From: CALWRM01 sp050309765
GTDB taxonomy: Bacteria > Bacillota > Clostridia > Christensenellales > UBA1750
Assembly (NCBI GenBank): GCA_050309765.1
Contig: JBNRMU010000051.1
Location: forward strand, 1 to 49,816
Reading direction: 5' to 3'
DNA: 49,816 nucleotides
This document shows, piece by piece, positions 32,101 through 40,798 of this stretch. The position numbers and the translations under genes were made by a program. Under the pieces are notes generated by a model. That model had not been told where the DNA came from and searched no databases. It saw only the letters and a program-made list of their open reading frames with translations. Every line of letters begins with the position of its first letter. Position 1 is the first letter of the stretch.

Positions 32101-32143
32101 AAAAACGGCTTGTTGCAGGTTCTCCTGCCGCAGGCCGTTTTTT
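32101..32143 (+). terminator. Terminator of rpmF (mirror copy)
   Basis: A 19-bp stem with one mismatch, loop ttct, ending in a T-run at 32138-32143. Confidence 0.9.
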
Positions 32144-32512
32144 ATGCATCAAGCATATTCGCGACCGCCTTCCATTTCAATAAAATTATAAATTTCTACA
32201 ACTTGTTTCCGATGTGCAGTACGTCCTGTGCGATACCGGAAGGACATCCGTCGAAGCAGTCTCTGCGTAGGCGGTACGGCACACCGGGGCACACGCATCT
32301 TTGGTGCGCCCGCGGCTTGACCCTGTTTGTGTATCCAACTTCCATACAATGCCTTCCGGTCGTTATTATTGTGTGCTTCCCATAGCAAATACTTGCTACT
32401 ATGGAAAAAAAGCCTTTTGTGCAATGTTTTTTCCTTCTTGTTAGGTGGTGCAGTCTTTTTTCATTTCTATTTATATTTCGCTGTCAGTGAGTGTTTTATC
32501 GCTTACAGTTAC

Positions 32513-32541
32513 TTATCAAAATAAGAAAAAGTGTATACAAT
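32513..32541 (+). promoter_or_regulatory. Candidate promoter of the sugar importer operon (mirror copy)
   Basis: -35 TTATCA (32513-32518), 17-bp spacer, -10 TACAAT (32536-32541). Confidence 0.45.
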
Positions 32542-32667
32542 AATGCTTAGAGTTTTGTGCATCTTTGCTAATGGATTGCAGGCACGAAGCAGCAGATCCG
32601 CAAATGTGTTCCCTTGAGATGCATCCGGCCAGGCAGGCCTGCCGTGCGCATACACATGTTTCACATC

Positions 32668-32703
32668 GTTGTTTTTTGACCAACAACATTCTGTTGTTTT
32701 TTG
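32668..32703 (+). repeat. Direct repeat and hairpin in the importer leader (mirror copy)
   Basis: GTTGTTTTTTG at 32668-32678 and 32693-32703, with the hairpin AACAACA-ttc-TGTTGTT at 32682-32698 overlapping the second copy. Confidence 0.5.
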
Positions 32704-32873
32704 TTCCAGGTCCTTTCCCTTCAGAATCGGTCGAGACCGCCGGTTTTCTATTCTTTTCCCGTTATTTGGAAGCATCTTGCTGCTTCTGAATATATTTACC
32801 CCGATCGTTTGCCCCAAGCATTTGCCCTTGGACAACTGTAAAGGCAAACGTAAATATGAGGAGGAGGTAAACC

Positions 32874-34634
32874 ATGACTCGCAAGATTTTGTCTCTTGTG
32901 TTGATCGCGATGCTGGTGCTTTCTCTGTTTGTCGGCTGTACGCCTGCTGCAGAGTCTCCGGCTCCCGCCGCGGACAACACCCCTGCGGAGTCCGCCACCA
33001 CTACTCCTGCTGAAACTGCGACCGAGCCCGCTGAAGAAGCCGAGGCTCCCGTCGAAGAAGCCAGCGAGGAGAGGACTCCCGCGACGTTCTCCATGCTCTA
33101 CATGAGCTCCGCCACCACCGTGGTGGATCCCTGGAAGGACACCCCCGTTGGACAGTACCTGGCCGAGAAGACCAATGTCGACCTGGAGATCGAATACCTG
33201 GTCGGTTCTGACGTTCGTCAGAAGGCTTCCCTGCTGACCGCTGCCGGCGAGTATCCCGACATGATGACCACCGGCGACGCTTCCGGTGACTTCTATGCCG
33301 CGGATGCTTTCATCGGCCTGACCAAGTACCTGGACACCATGCCGAACCTGGGCGCCTGCTACACCGCTTCCCAGAGGAAGCTGATGACGCAGGAAGACGG
33401 CGAGATCTACTGGCTGGGCAACCATGCCTCCGAGAACTCCGTCTACCCCGCCGCTGGTTACTACCTCAACATGGATCTGCTGGCCCAGGCTGGCTATCCC
33501 GTTGTTAAGGACTTTAACGAGTGGCAGCAGCTGATTATCGACTACTGCGAGAAGAACCCCACCTACAACGGCCAGCCCACCATCGGCGTTTCCGAGCCTT
33601 CCGAAGCCTGGCGTGCTTCCGCTATCCAGTACGGCGGCTCCCGCTTCCTGGTCGGCTACCAGAACGACGGTTTGACCATCGTTGATCCCGACACCCTCGA
33701 GGCCAAGATCATCATGGATCAGGACTTCCAGAAGGAATTCTGCAAGATGCTGAACACCATGTGGAACCTGGGCATCGCCGACCCCGAAATGTGGATGCAG
33801 ACCGACGAGCAGTATCAGGCTAAGATCGGCTCCGGCCGTATCTCCGGTCTGTATGACCAGAGGAGCATGATCTCCGTTGGTTTGGACGCCCTTGAGGCCA
33901 ACGATCCTTCCCGCATGCTGGTTGCTTTCCCCGTGGTTCTGCCCGGCGTCACCACCGAGCGTTATCGCGGCCCGCGTCAGTTCGGCGGCGGTTCCGGTTT
34001 CGCCATCACCGTATCCTGCAAGGATCCCGACCGTGTTGCGCAGTTCTGGGATGACCTTGCCAAGGAAGAGAACCAGATCGTCCTGCGCTGGGGCATCCAG
34101 GGCACCGACTGGGACTACGATGCTGATGGCAAGCTCGTCAAGACCGAGGAGCAGTGGAAGCAGTACAACAACGTCGAATATCTCCAGAACTCCGGTATCA
34201 GCCAGCTGAGCTGGTTCCACTTCTGGCCCAACCTGGTGGAGTTCCCCGAGTGCAAGACCATCGCTTCTCCTTCCAACACTCCCGAGTACGCCCAGCTCGC
34301 TTACGAGCCTTACGAAGTCGAGTTCCTGTCCCACTATGCCGACAGGGGCTACGACACCTTCGTAGGCTGGTTCAATCCTTCTTATGATGCTGATCACGAA
34401 CCCGGCTGGTCCATCCGTCAGCGCATCGACACCTCCGACCCCAGAAAGATCGCTGGTGAGACCGCTCTGGAGATCACCTTGGAGTACGTGCCCAAGCTGG
34501 CCATGGCCAAACCCGAAGACTTTGACAAGGTTTGGGACGAGTTTGTTGGCAAGCTTGCCGATCTGCCTCTGCGCGAGTATGAGGAGCTGGCCACCCAGAT
34601 GATCAAGGAGAGCGCTCCCAACTACAGGAACTAA
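32874..34634 (+). CDS. Extracellular solute-binding lipoprotein (mirror copy)
   Basis: Identical 586-aa CUT1 binding protein with lipobox Cys22 and an acidic Ala/Pro-rich linker. First gene of the importer operon. Confidence 0.91.
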   Translation: MTRKILSLVLIAMLVLSLFVGCTPAAESPAPAADNTPAESATTTPAETATEPAEEAEAPVEEASEERTPATFSMLYMSSATTVVDPWKDTPVGQYLAEKTNVDLEIEYLVGSDVRQKASLLTAAGEYPDMMTTGDASGDFYAADAFIGLTKYLDTMPNLGACYTASQRKLMTQEDGEIYWLGNHASENSVYPAAGYYLNMDLLAQAGYPVVKDFNEWQQLIIDYCEKNPTYNGQPTIGVSEPSEAWRASAIQYGGSRFLVGYQNDGLTIVDPDTLEAKIIMDQDFQKEFCKMLNTMWNLGIADPEMWMQTDEQYQAKIGSGRISGLYDQRSMISVGLDALEANDPSRMLVAFPVVLPGVTTERYRGPRQFGGGSGFAITVSCKDPDRVAQFWDDLAKEENQIVLRWGIQGTDWDYDADGKLVKTEEQWKQYNNVEYLQNSGISQLSWFHFWPNLVEFPECKTIASPSNTPEYAQLAYEPYEVEFLSHYADRGYDTFVGWFNPSYDADHEPGWSIRQRIDTSDPRKIAGETALEITLEYVPKLAMAKPEDFDKVWDEFVGKLADLPLREYEELATQMIKESAPNYRN

Positions 34635-34674
34635 GCTGTCAGTTCCGATACCTGATTAAGCAAAATTGAACGGA

Positions 34675-34707
34675 GAAAGGGGTTCGTCCTCACGACGTAC
34701 CCCTTTC
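34675..34707 (+). terminator. Intercistronic hairpin (mirror copy)
   Basis: GAAAGGGGT (34675-34683) pairs with ACCCCTTTC (34699-34707); no strong T-tract, so likely an mRNA stabiliser or partial terminator. Confidence 0.6.
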
Positions 34708-34789
34708 CTTCTACAAACATTCAGAGAGCATCCTATTTACATTGGACGCTCATCCCTTGGACAAATAATGAAAAGGGGGTAAAATCCGC

Positions 34790-35752
34790 ATGACCTCGGT
34801 CACAAAATCTGCCGGCAGCAGAACCCGAATGGGCAGCGGACAGGGTTTCTGGCAAAGGCTTTGGAAACAGCGTCAATTGCTGGTGCTCTCCTTGCCGATC
34901 TTATTCGTCATCGTATTCTCCTACTTTCCCCTTTGGGGCTGGCTGATTGCGTTCCAAAACTATAAGGCATCCAACAAGATTACCTTCTGGCAGCAGGAAT
35001 GGGTTGGCTTTAAGAACTTTATCGATCTGTTCTCCGATAAGAACTTCTTCCGTGCCCTGCGCAACTCGCTGGGTATCGGTGTTTTGAAGATCATCTTCTC
35101 CTACGTCTTCACCCTGCTGCTTGCCGTGCTGATCAACGAGATCCGCTGGACCGGCTACAAGCGCACGGTGCAGACCATCTCCTACCTGCCCCACTTCGTA
35201 TCCTGGGTCGTTGCAGCAAACCTTCTGTTCGTTACACTTTCGCCTGAAAGCGGTATCGTGAACGAATTGCTGTTAAAGCTAGGGCTCACCAAGGCGCCTA
35301 TTGCCTTCATGGGACAGCCGAAACTGTTCTGGTGGGTTGTTGCTTTTGCGGAGGTATGGAAAAACTCCGGTTACGGAGCGATCGTATACCTCTCCGCCAT
35401 GACGGCCATTGACCCCAGCCTGTATGAATCCGCCGACATCGACGGCGCCAGCCGCATCCGCAAGATCTGGTCCATCACGTTGCCTTCCATCGCGCCTACG
35501 ATCAAGATTTTGCTCGTGCTTTCCATCGGCCGTCTGCTCTCCGTCGGTTTTGAACAGGTGTACGTGTTGATGTCCGCTTCCACCGTGGAGACGGCCACCA
35601 CCCTTGAGGTTTACATTTACAACTACGCGATGAAGTTCCAGCAGTGGAGCAAGGGCTCCGCCCTGAGTATCTTCAACTCCCTGGTCTCCATCGTTCTGAT
35701 CGTTGTCAGCAACCAGTTTGCCAAGCTGCTGGACGGCGACTCGCTTCTGTAA
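34790..35752 (+). CDS. Carbohydrate ABC transporter permease, LplB type (mirror copy)
   Basis: Identical 320-aa permease with the EAA loop at residues 212-235. Confidence 0.91.
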   Translation: MTSVTKSAGSRTRMGSGQGFWQRLWKQRQLLVLSLPILFVIVFSYFPLWGWLIAFQNYKASNKITFWQQEWVGFKNFIDLFSDKNFFRALRNSLGIGVLKIIFSYVFTLLLAVLINEIRWTGYKRTVQTISYLPHFVSWVVAANLLFVTLSPESGIVNELLLKLGLTKAPIAFMGQPKLFWWVVAFAEVWKNSGYGAIVYLSAMTAIDPSLYESADIDGASRIRKIWSITLPSIAPTIKILLVLSIGRLLSVGFEQVYVLMSASTVETATTLEVYIYNYAMKFQQWSKGSALSIFNSLVSIVLIVVSNQFAKLLDGDSLL

Positions 35753-35770
35753 GAAAGGAGGCCCTCTTCA

Positions 35771-36712
35771 ATGACAACACAGGTTAAGCAAAAGGAGAAA
35801 ATGGGCATCCTATCTGCAAAGGCAGAGAACGCCATTTTCGATACCATCAACACGATCCTCATGCTCATCGTGTGCGTGATCACGTTGTATCCGTTTTTGA
35901 ACACCATCGCCATTTCCTTCAACGATTCCATCGATGCTGTGTATGGCGGCATTTATCTCTGGCCCAGGGTTTTCTCCCTCAAGTCCTATGAGACGATCCT
36001 GGTGCGCACCACGTCCATCCCGCATTCGGCCCTGATCTCCGCCCTGCGCGCCGTGCTTGGCACAGCGCTGAGCATCCCGCTTTCCATGATGTTGGCCTTT
36101 GTCATGACCAGGCGCGATTACGTGCTGCGCGGCTTTGTGACCAAGCTGGTGCTCTTCACCATGTACGTATCCGGCGGTCTGATCCCGACCTTCCTGACCT
36201 ATCGCGCTTACGGCCTGATGAACAACTTCCTGGTGTACATCCTGCCGCATGCCATCTCCGCCTTCAACGTGCTGGTCATGCGCTCTTTCATCGACGGCAT
36301 TCCCTTCGAGCTTGTGGAATCCGCCAAGATCGACGGTGCCAGCGAGTACCGCATCCTGTTCCAGATCATCTTCCCGCTCTCCATGCCGGTTATCGCCACC
36401 ATCGGCCTGTTCGTGTCGGTCTCGCAGTGGAACCAGTGGTTCGACACCATGCTTTACTGCTCCTCCGTCAAGGACCTGTCCACCCTGCAGTATGAGCTGA
36501 AGAAGGTGCTGGATACCGCCAACTCCATGACGGGCGACTCTGTTACCATGGATGCTGTTGCGTCCCAGGCAACAGAGGAATCCGGCCGTGTGACGACGCA
36601 GACCATCCGTGCTGCCATGACAGTCATCTCCGTCGTGCCTATCGCCATGATTTACCCCTTCCTGCAGAGGTATTTCGTAAAGGGCATGACGCTGGGAGCT
36701 GTCAAAGGCTGA
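35771..36712 (+). CDS. Carbohydrate ABC transporter permease, LplC type (mirror copy)
   Basis: Identical 313-aa permease with the EAA loop at residues 182-205, 18 bp after its partner. Confidence 0.91.
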   Translation: MTTQVKQKEKMGILSAKAENAIFDTINTILMLIVCVITLYPFLNTIAISFNDSIDAVYGGIYLWPRVFSLKSYETILVRTTSIPHSALISALRAVLGTALSIPLSMMLAFVMTRRDYVLRGFVTKLVLFTMYVSGGLIPTFLTYRAYGLMNNFLVYILPHAISAFNVLVMRSFIDGIPFELVESAKIDGASEYRILFQIIFPLSMPVIATIGLFVSVSQWNQWFDTMLYCSSVKDLSTLQYELKKVLDTANSMTGDSVTMDAVASQATEESGRVTTQTIRAAMTVISVVPIAMIYPFLQRYFVKGMTLGAVKG

Positions 36713-36740
36713 TCGTTCCATTCATGGCAAGTTGTTCTGT

Positions 36741-36770
36741 ATGCGGCCTTTCCTTTTCGAAAGGCCGCAT
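36741..36770 (+). terminator. Terminator of the sugar importer operon (mirror copy)
   Basis: A 12-bp stem (36741-36752 with 36759-36770) followed by tctcttctcttt. Confidence 0.8.
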
Positions 36771-36850
36771 TCTCTTCTCTTTGGTTTATAACAATTCAGT
36801 GAATCGGGGAATGTTATCCCCGGCAGATTCGTATCGGAGCGTGATCATCC

Positions 36851-38287
36851 ATGCCGTTGGATCCCAAATCCACCTTTTCCCAGGGCAGTAGCCTGAAAAA
36901 AACTGTCAAATCCGGCCATACGTCCAAAAGCAGATTGATTTTGTACGTGCTGGCCGGCCTAGCGCTGCTTGGCATCCTCATCTTTGCCATCTACCGGCTG
37001 ACACGGCCCGAGGAAACAAAGGTGGAGGACAGTTGGGAAAACGTCTGGTTCACCAACACAGAGGTGGAGAACGTTCAATCCGTCGACATAGAACTTGCAA
37101 CGGGTGAAACCCTGCACGTAAGCTATGACGGCGAGTTGTACCACACCGAGGAGATCCCCGACGCGCTGCTCAGCCAGAGCGCCTGCCAGAGCGCCTTTGC
37201 CAACGCGGCGGAATTGCTGGCCGAGCGCCAAGCCGCAGACGATGTGACGGATCCCGCCGCCTTCGGCCTGAAGCCGCCCAAATCCGTGGTCACCATCCGC
37301 TTTTACGATGGCAAGGACTTTACCCTGGAGATCGGCGATCAGGCGCCCACCTCCGCCCATTACTACGTGCGCGAGGCGGGCAAGGAGCAGATCTACCTGA
37401 TGAAGGCACTGCTGGTGAATCTATACGCCGGCGGCCGTTCGGCCTTCCGCGACGTTTCCGGTTTTGCCATCGACACGGACAGTGTGGTCGCCCTTGAGCT
37501 GCAGCGGGAAGGCCAGCCCGACCTGCTGTTGGATTACATGGGCAAGCCTACGGGTTTCCGCTTCACCAGTTGGTACCTGCACGAGCCATTCCTGACGGAT
37601 GTGGTCAACGACGAGGTGGAAAACTATCTGCACAATATCGGCGCGCTGAAGCTCCTGAACTTTGTGGACGAGTGCGGGGACGAGGCTGCCTTTGCCCAGT
37701 ACGGCCTGGACCAGCCGCAGGCGCTGATCACCCTTTCCTACGGCGACAACAGCGGCGTTATCATTGCCGTGGGCGGCAGCGACAACCTGGGCAACCGCTA
37801 TCTGCGCTTCAACGAAAGCGCGGAGGTTTACCTGGGTGACCGGGACAGCCTCGCCTTCCTGGACGATCTTGAATTGCCCGGCCTGGTCAGCGAGTTCAGC
37901 AACATCTTCCAGTATCGGCAGGTTGCCGCATTGACCGTCACGCTGGACGGGAAAAGCACGACCTTCACCTTGGATCGCAGCGGCAAAGATACAACGGTCG
38001 CCCGCAGCGACGGCACCGCCGTGGACGAGGCCGCCTTCAAGGAGATGTTCCTTGCCATCTGCGACGTGAAGCGCTCCAACATCGTCTATGATCAAACACT
38101 GCCGGCGGACACAAAGGCCGCCCTCGTGCTTGAATACGGCTTTACGGATGGCAGCAGCGGCACCGTGGAATACCTGGACGCCAGCATCAACGACTACTAT
38201 CTGCGCAAAAACGGTTCCCTGGGCGTTTCCGTGCGCAAGGACGACTGTGCGGAAATGCTCTCGAAATTGCGCGCGCTGCTCCCCTAA
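36851..38287 (+). CDS. DUF4340-like membrane-anchored protein (mirror copy)
   Basis: Identical 478-aa protein with one transmembrane helix at about 29-48 and a beta-rich extracytoplasmic region. Function unknown. Confidence 0.77.
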   Translation: MPLDPKSTFSQGSSLKKTVKSGHTSKSRLILYVLAGLALLGILIFAIYRLTRPEETKVEDSWENVWFTNTEVENVQSVDIELATGETLHVSYDGELYHTEEIPDALLSQSACQSAFANAAELLAERQAADDVTDPAAFGLKPPKSVVTIRFYDGKDFTLEIGDQAPTSAHYYVREAGKEQIYLMKALLVNLYAGGRSAFRDVSGFAIDTDSVVALELQREGQPDLLLDYMGKPTGFRFTSWYLHEPFLTDVVNDEVENYLHNIGALKLLNFVDECGDEAAFAQYGLDQPQALITLSYGDNSGVIIAVGGSDNLGNRYLRFNESAEVYLGDRDSLAFLDDLELPGLVSEFSNIFQYRQVAALTVTLDGKSTTFTLDRSGKDTTVARSDGTAVDEAAFKEMFLAICDVKRSNIVYDQTLPADTKAALVLEYGFTDGSSGTVEYLDASINDYYLRKNGSLGVSVRKDDCAEMLSKLRALLP

Positions 38288-38298
38288 AAGCGATACGC

Positions 38299-38334
38299 AA
38301 AAGCGGCCCTTATCCTTTGATAAGGGCCGCTTTT
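38299..38334 (+). terminator. Terminator of the DUF4340 gene (mirror copy)
   Basis: A perfect 16-bp stem with a 4-nt loop, ending in tttt. Confidence 0.85.
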
Positions 38335-38407
38335 CCATTCCAAAGAATACAAAAACTGCTGCGGATCATCTGTCGGCCTCTCCTTTTTCTAAAAAGCTTA
38401 TGGCAGT

Positions 38408-38436
38408 TTGCAGAGAATTTACATTTATGCTATACT
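38408..38436 (+). promoter_or_regulatory. Promoter of the SPT-like/SDR operon (mirror copy)
   Basis: -35 TTGCAG (38408-38413), 17-bp spacer, -10 TATACT (38431-38436). Confidence 0.7.
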
Positions 38437-38582
38437 TTGGCATAGAACGATACGGGTTAATTGAGACAAATCGTCGAATTTTTGATATGTTTACCATTTG
38501 GGATGGCTTCCTGTTTATCTTTTATACGCATAGCCTGATCTCATTCCTATTCCAGTTTATTTATATAGCACGGAGGTATCTT

Positions 38583-39761
38583 ATGGACTTATTCGACAAA
38601 TGCGCAAACTTCACCAAGGCGAACGAGTACAGGGCCATGGGCATCTATCCTTATTTCCGGGCCCTGCAATCCCGGCAGGATGTGGAGGTCATCATGGAAG
38701 GCAAGCGCCGCATCATGCTGGGCTCCAACAACTACCTGGGGCTGACGACGGAACCCTCCATCGTGGAGGCCGGCATCAAGGCCTTTGAGCGCTACGGCAC
38801 CGGCTGCTCCGGCTCGCGCTTTCTGAACGGCACCCTGCAGATGCATTTGGAGTTGGAAAAAGAGCTGGCCGACTTCGTGCATAAGGAAAGCGCGGTCACC
38901 TTCTCCACCGGTTTTCAGTCCAATCTGGGCATCATCAGCGCGTTGGTGGGCCACAACGATTATGTGATCTGCGACCGCGAAAACCACGCCAGCATCTACG
39001 ACGGCTGTCGCTTGAGCTATGGCAAAATGCTGCGCTACCGCCATGCGGACATGGAGCACCTGAAGTCCATCCTGGAGCGCGTCAGCCAGGAGAACGCCGG
39101 CATCCTCATCGTGACCGACGGCGTGTTCTCCATGGGTGGCGACATCGCAAATCTCCCCGAGATCGTGCGTTTGGCCAGGGAGTACGGCGCGCGCGTCATG
39201 GTGGACGACGCCCACGGCCTGGGCGTGATCGGCGAGGGCGGTCGCGGCACCGCCAGCTACTTCGGTCTGGACGACGAGGTGGACGTCATCATGGGCACCT
39301 TCTCCAAGTCCCTGGCCAGCCTGGGCGGCTATATGGCCGCCAGCGAACAGGTATGCGATTATGTGCGGCACAACTCGCGCCCCTTTATCTTTTCCGCCTC
39401 CATCCCGCCCTCTGCCTGTGCGGTCGCCCAGGCGGCGCTGCGCCATTTAAAGGCCCATCCGGAGCTGCCGGAAAAGCTGCGCGATCTGGCTGCCTATGCG
39501 CGGGCCGGGCTCAAGGCCAGGCAGGTGCCCATCATCGAGGCCATCACCCCCATCGTGCCTATCTACACCTATGAACCGGACAACACGCTCATCAAGGCCC
39601 AGCAGCTTTACGAGGCGGGCGTGTACGTCAATCCCGTGCTTCCGCCGGCCGCCGCGCCCAATGAGTGCCTGCTGCGCACCAGTTACATGGCCTCGCTCAC
39701 CAAGCCGCTCATCGACGAAGCCGTCGAGATCATCGGCAACATCATAGGTGCCAAGGCATGA
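38583..39761 (+). CDS. SPT-like alpha-oxoamine synthase (mirror copy)
   Basis: Identical 392-aa PLP enzyme with H135, D208, H211 and Schiff-base K242. Frame open upstream to 38088 is leader and antisense sequence; the SD cggaggt fixes the start at 38583. Confidence 0.87.
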   Translation: MDLFDKCANFTKANEYRAMGIYPYFRALQSRQDVEVIMEGKRRIMLGSNNYLGLTTEPSIVEAGIKAFERYGTGCSGSRFLNGTLQMHLELEKELADFVHKESAVTFSTGFQSNLGIISALVGHNDYVICDRENHASIYDGCRLSYGKMLRYRHADMEHLKSILERVSQENAGILIVTDGVFSMGGDIANLPEIVRLAREYGARVMVDDAHGLGVIGEGGRGTASYFGLDDEVDVIMGTFSKSLASLGGYMAASEQVCDYVRHNSRPFIFSASIPPSACAVAQAALRHLKAHPELPEKLRDLAAYARAGLKARQVPIIEAITPIVPIYTYEPDNTLIKAQQLYEAGVYVNPVLPPAAAPNECLLRTSYMASLTKPLIDEAVEIIGNIIGAKA

Positions 39762-40549
39762 AAAAGGTCGCCATCGTTACCGGCGGCAGCGAGGGCATCG
39801 GCCGCAGCACGGCGCAGCAGCTGCAAAAAGCGGGTCTGACCGTGTATGAGTTTTCCCGCCGCGACCGCCCCAGCGAAGGGGTCTTTCACATTTCCTGCGA
39901 CATCACGCAGGAAATGCAGGTCCGGCAGGCGGTCGATCAGGTGCTGACAAATGAGGGCCGCATCGACATCCTTATCAACAACGCCGGCTTTGGCATCTCA
40001 GGCGCGGCCGAAACCACGCAGCCCGCTGCCTCGCACGCCCAGCTGGAGCTGAACCTGTTCGGCACCGACAACGTGACGCGCGCCGTGCTGCCTGCCATGC
40101 GCCGGCAGGGCGGCGGCCGCATCGTGTGCGTGAGCTCCATCGCCGGCATCCTGCCCATCCCCTTCCAGCTGTGGTACAGCGTGAGCAAGTCCGCCCTCAT
40201 CTCCTATTGCCTGGCCCTGCAAAACGAGCTTCGGCCCTTTCACATCTCGGTGTGCGCCGTGCTCCCGGGCGATATCGCCTCCGGCTTTACGGACGCGCGG
40301 GTCAAGTCCGAGGAAGGCGACGACGTTTACGCCGGCCGCATCCAGCGCTCCGTCGCCGGCATGGAGCGCGACGAAAGGGGCGGCATGTCGCCGGATATCG
40401 CCGGCAAGGCCATTGCTCGCCTCGCCCTAAAGCCTCGCAGCCGGCCGCTGGTGGCCCTGGGTTTTTCCTACAAGTGCGCAGCGCTGCTGGCAAAGCTGTT
40501 GCCCCGCCGCCTATCCAACTGGATCGTGGGCCTGCTCTACGCAAGATAA
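39758..40549 (+). CDS. SDR family ketoreductase (mirror copy)
   Basis: Identical 263-aa SDR with TGGSEGIG, NNAG and catalytic S127, Y140, K144; start overlaps the SPT-like stop by ATGA. Confidence 0.87.
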   Translation: MKKVAIVTGGSEGIGRSTAQQLQKAGLTVYEFSRRDRPSEGVFHISCDITQEMQVRQAVDQVLTNEGRIDILINNAGFGISGAAETTQPAASHAQLELNLFGTDNVTRAVLPAMRRQGGGRIVCVSSIAGILPIPFQLWYSVSKSALISYCLALQNELRPFHISVCAVLPGDIASGFTDARVKSEEGDDVYAGRIQRSVAGMERDERGGMSPDIAGKAIARLALKPRSRPLVALGFSYKCAALLAKLLPRRLSNWIVGLLYAR

Positions 40550-40566
40550 AGCGCATGCGAACGATT

Positions 40567-40597
40567 CCGGCGTCCCTTGGACGCCGGTTTTGTTTTT
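40567..40597 (+). terminator. Terminator of the SPT-like/SDR operon (mirror copy)
   Basis: CCGGCGTCC pairs with GGACGCCGG, followed by ttttgttttt. Confidence 0.9.
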
Positions 40598-40637
40598 GCA
40601 AATAAGCGCTGCGCGCCTTTGTTTTGTGCCTTGCATA

Positions 40638-40667
40638 TTGACGATTGCGGTCGCAAATTGCTACAAT
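40638..40667 (+). promoter_or_regulatory. Promoter of the clostripain-family gene (mirror copy)
   Basis: -35 TTGACG (40638-40643), 18-bp spacer, -10 TACAAT (40662-40667). Confidence 0.75.
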
Positions 40668-40798
40668 AAAGGGTGTGCAAGAGCCGTGCCTGCGCCGGAT
40701 CACCGCCTGCGCGGCGGCTTTCATTAGAGCATTTACACCGCATGTCTTTCATGCGGCCGCGTTCAGCAAAATACGTCTCTTCACTGGGAGGGAAACGA

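Larger units (their letters stand above)
32144..32873. other. Non-coding region upstream of the sugar importer operon (mirror copy)
   Basis: Same content as 16944-17673: no supported gene, a candidate promoter, a long leader with a repeated GTTGTTTTTTG, and a GGCAGGCCTGCC palindrome at 32632-32643. Confidence 0.6.
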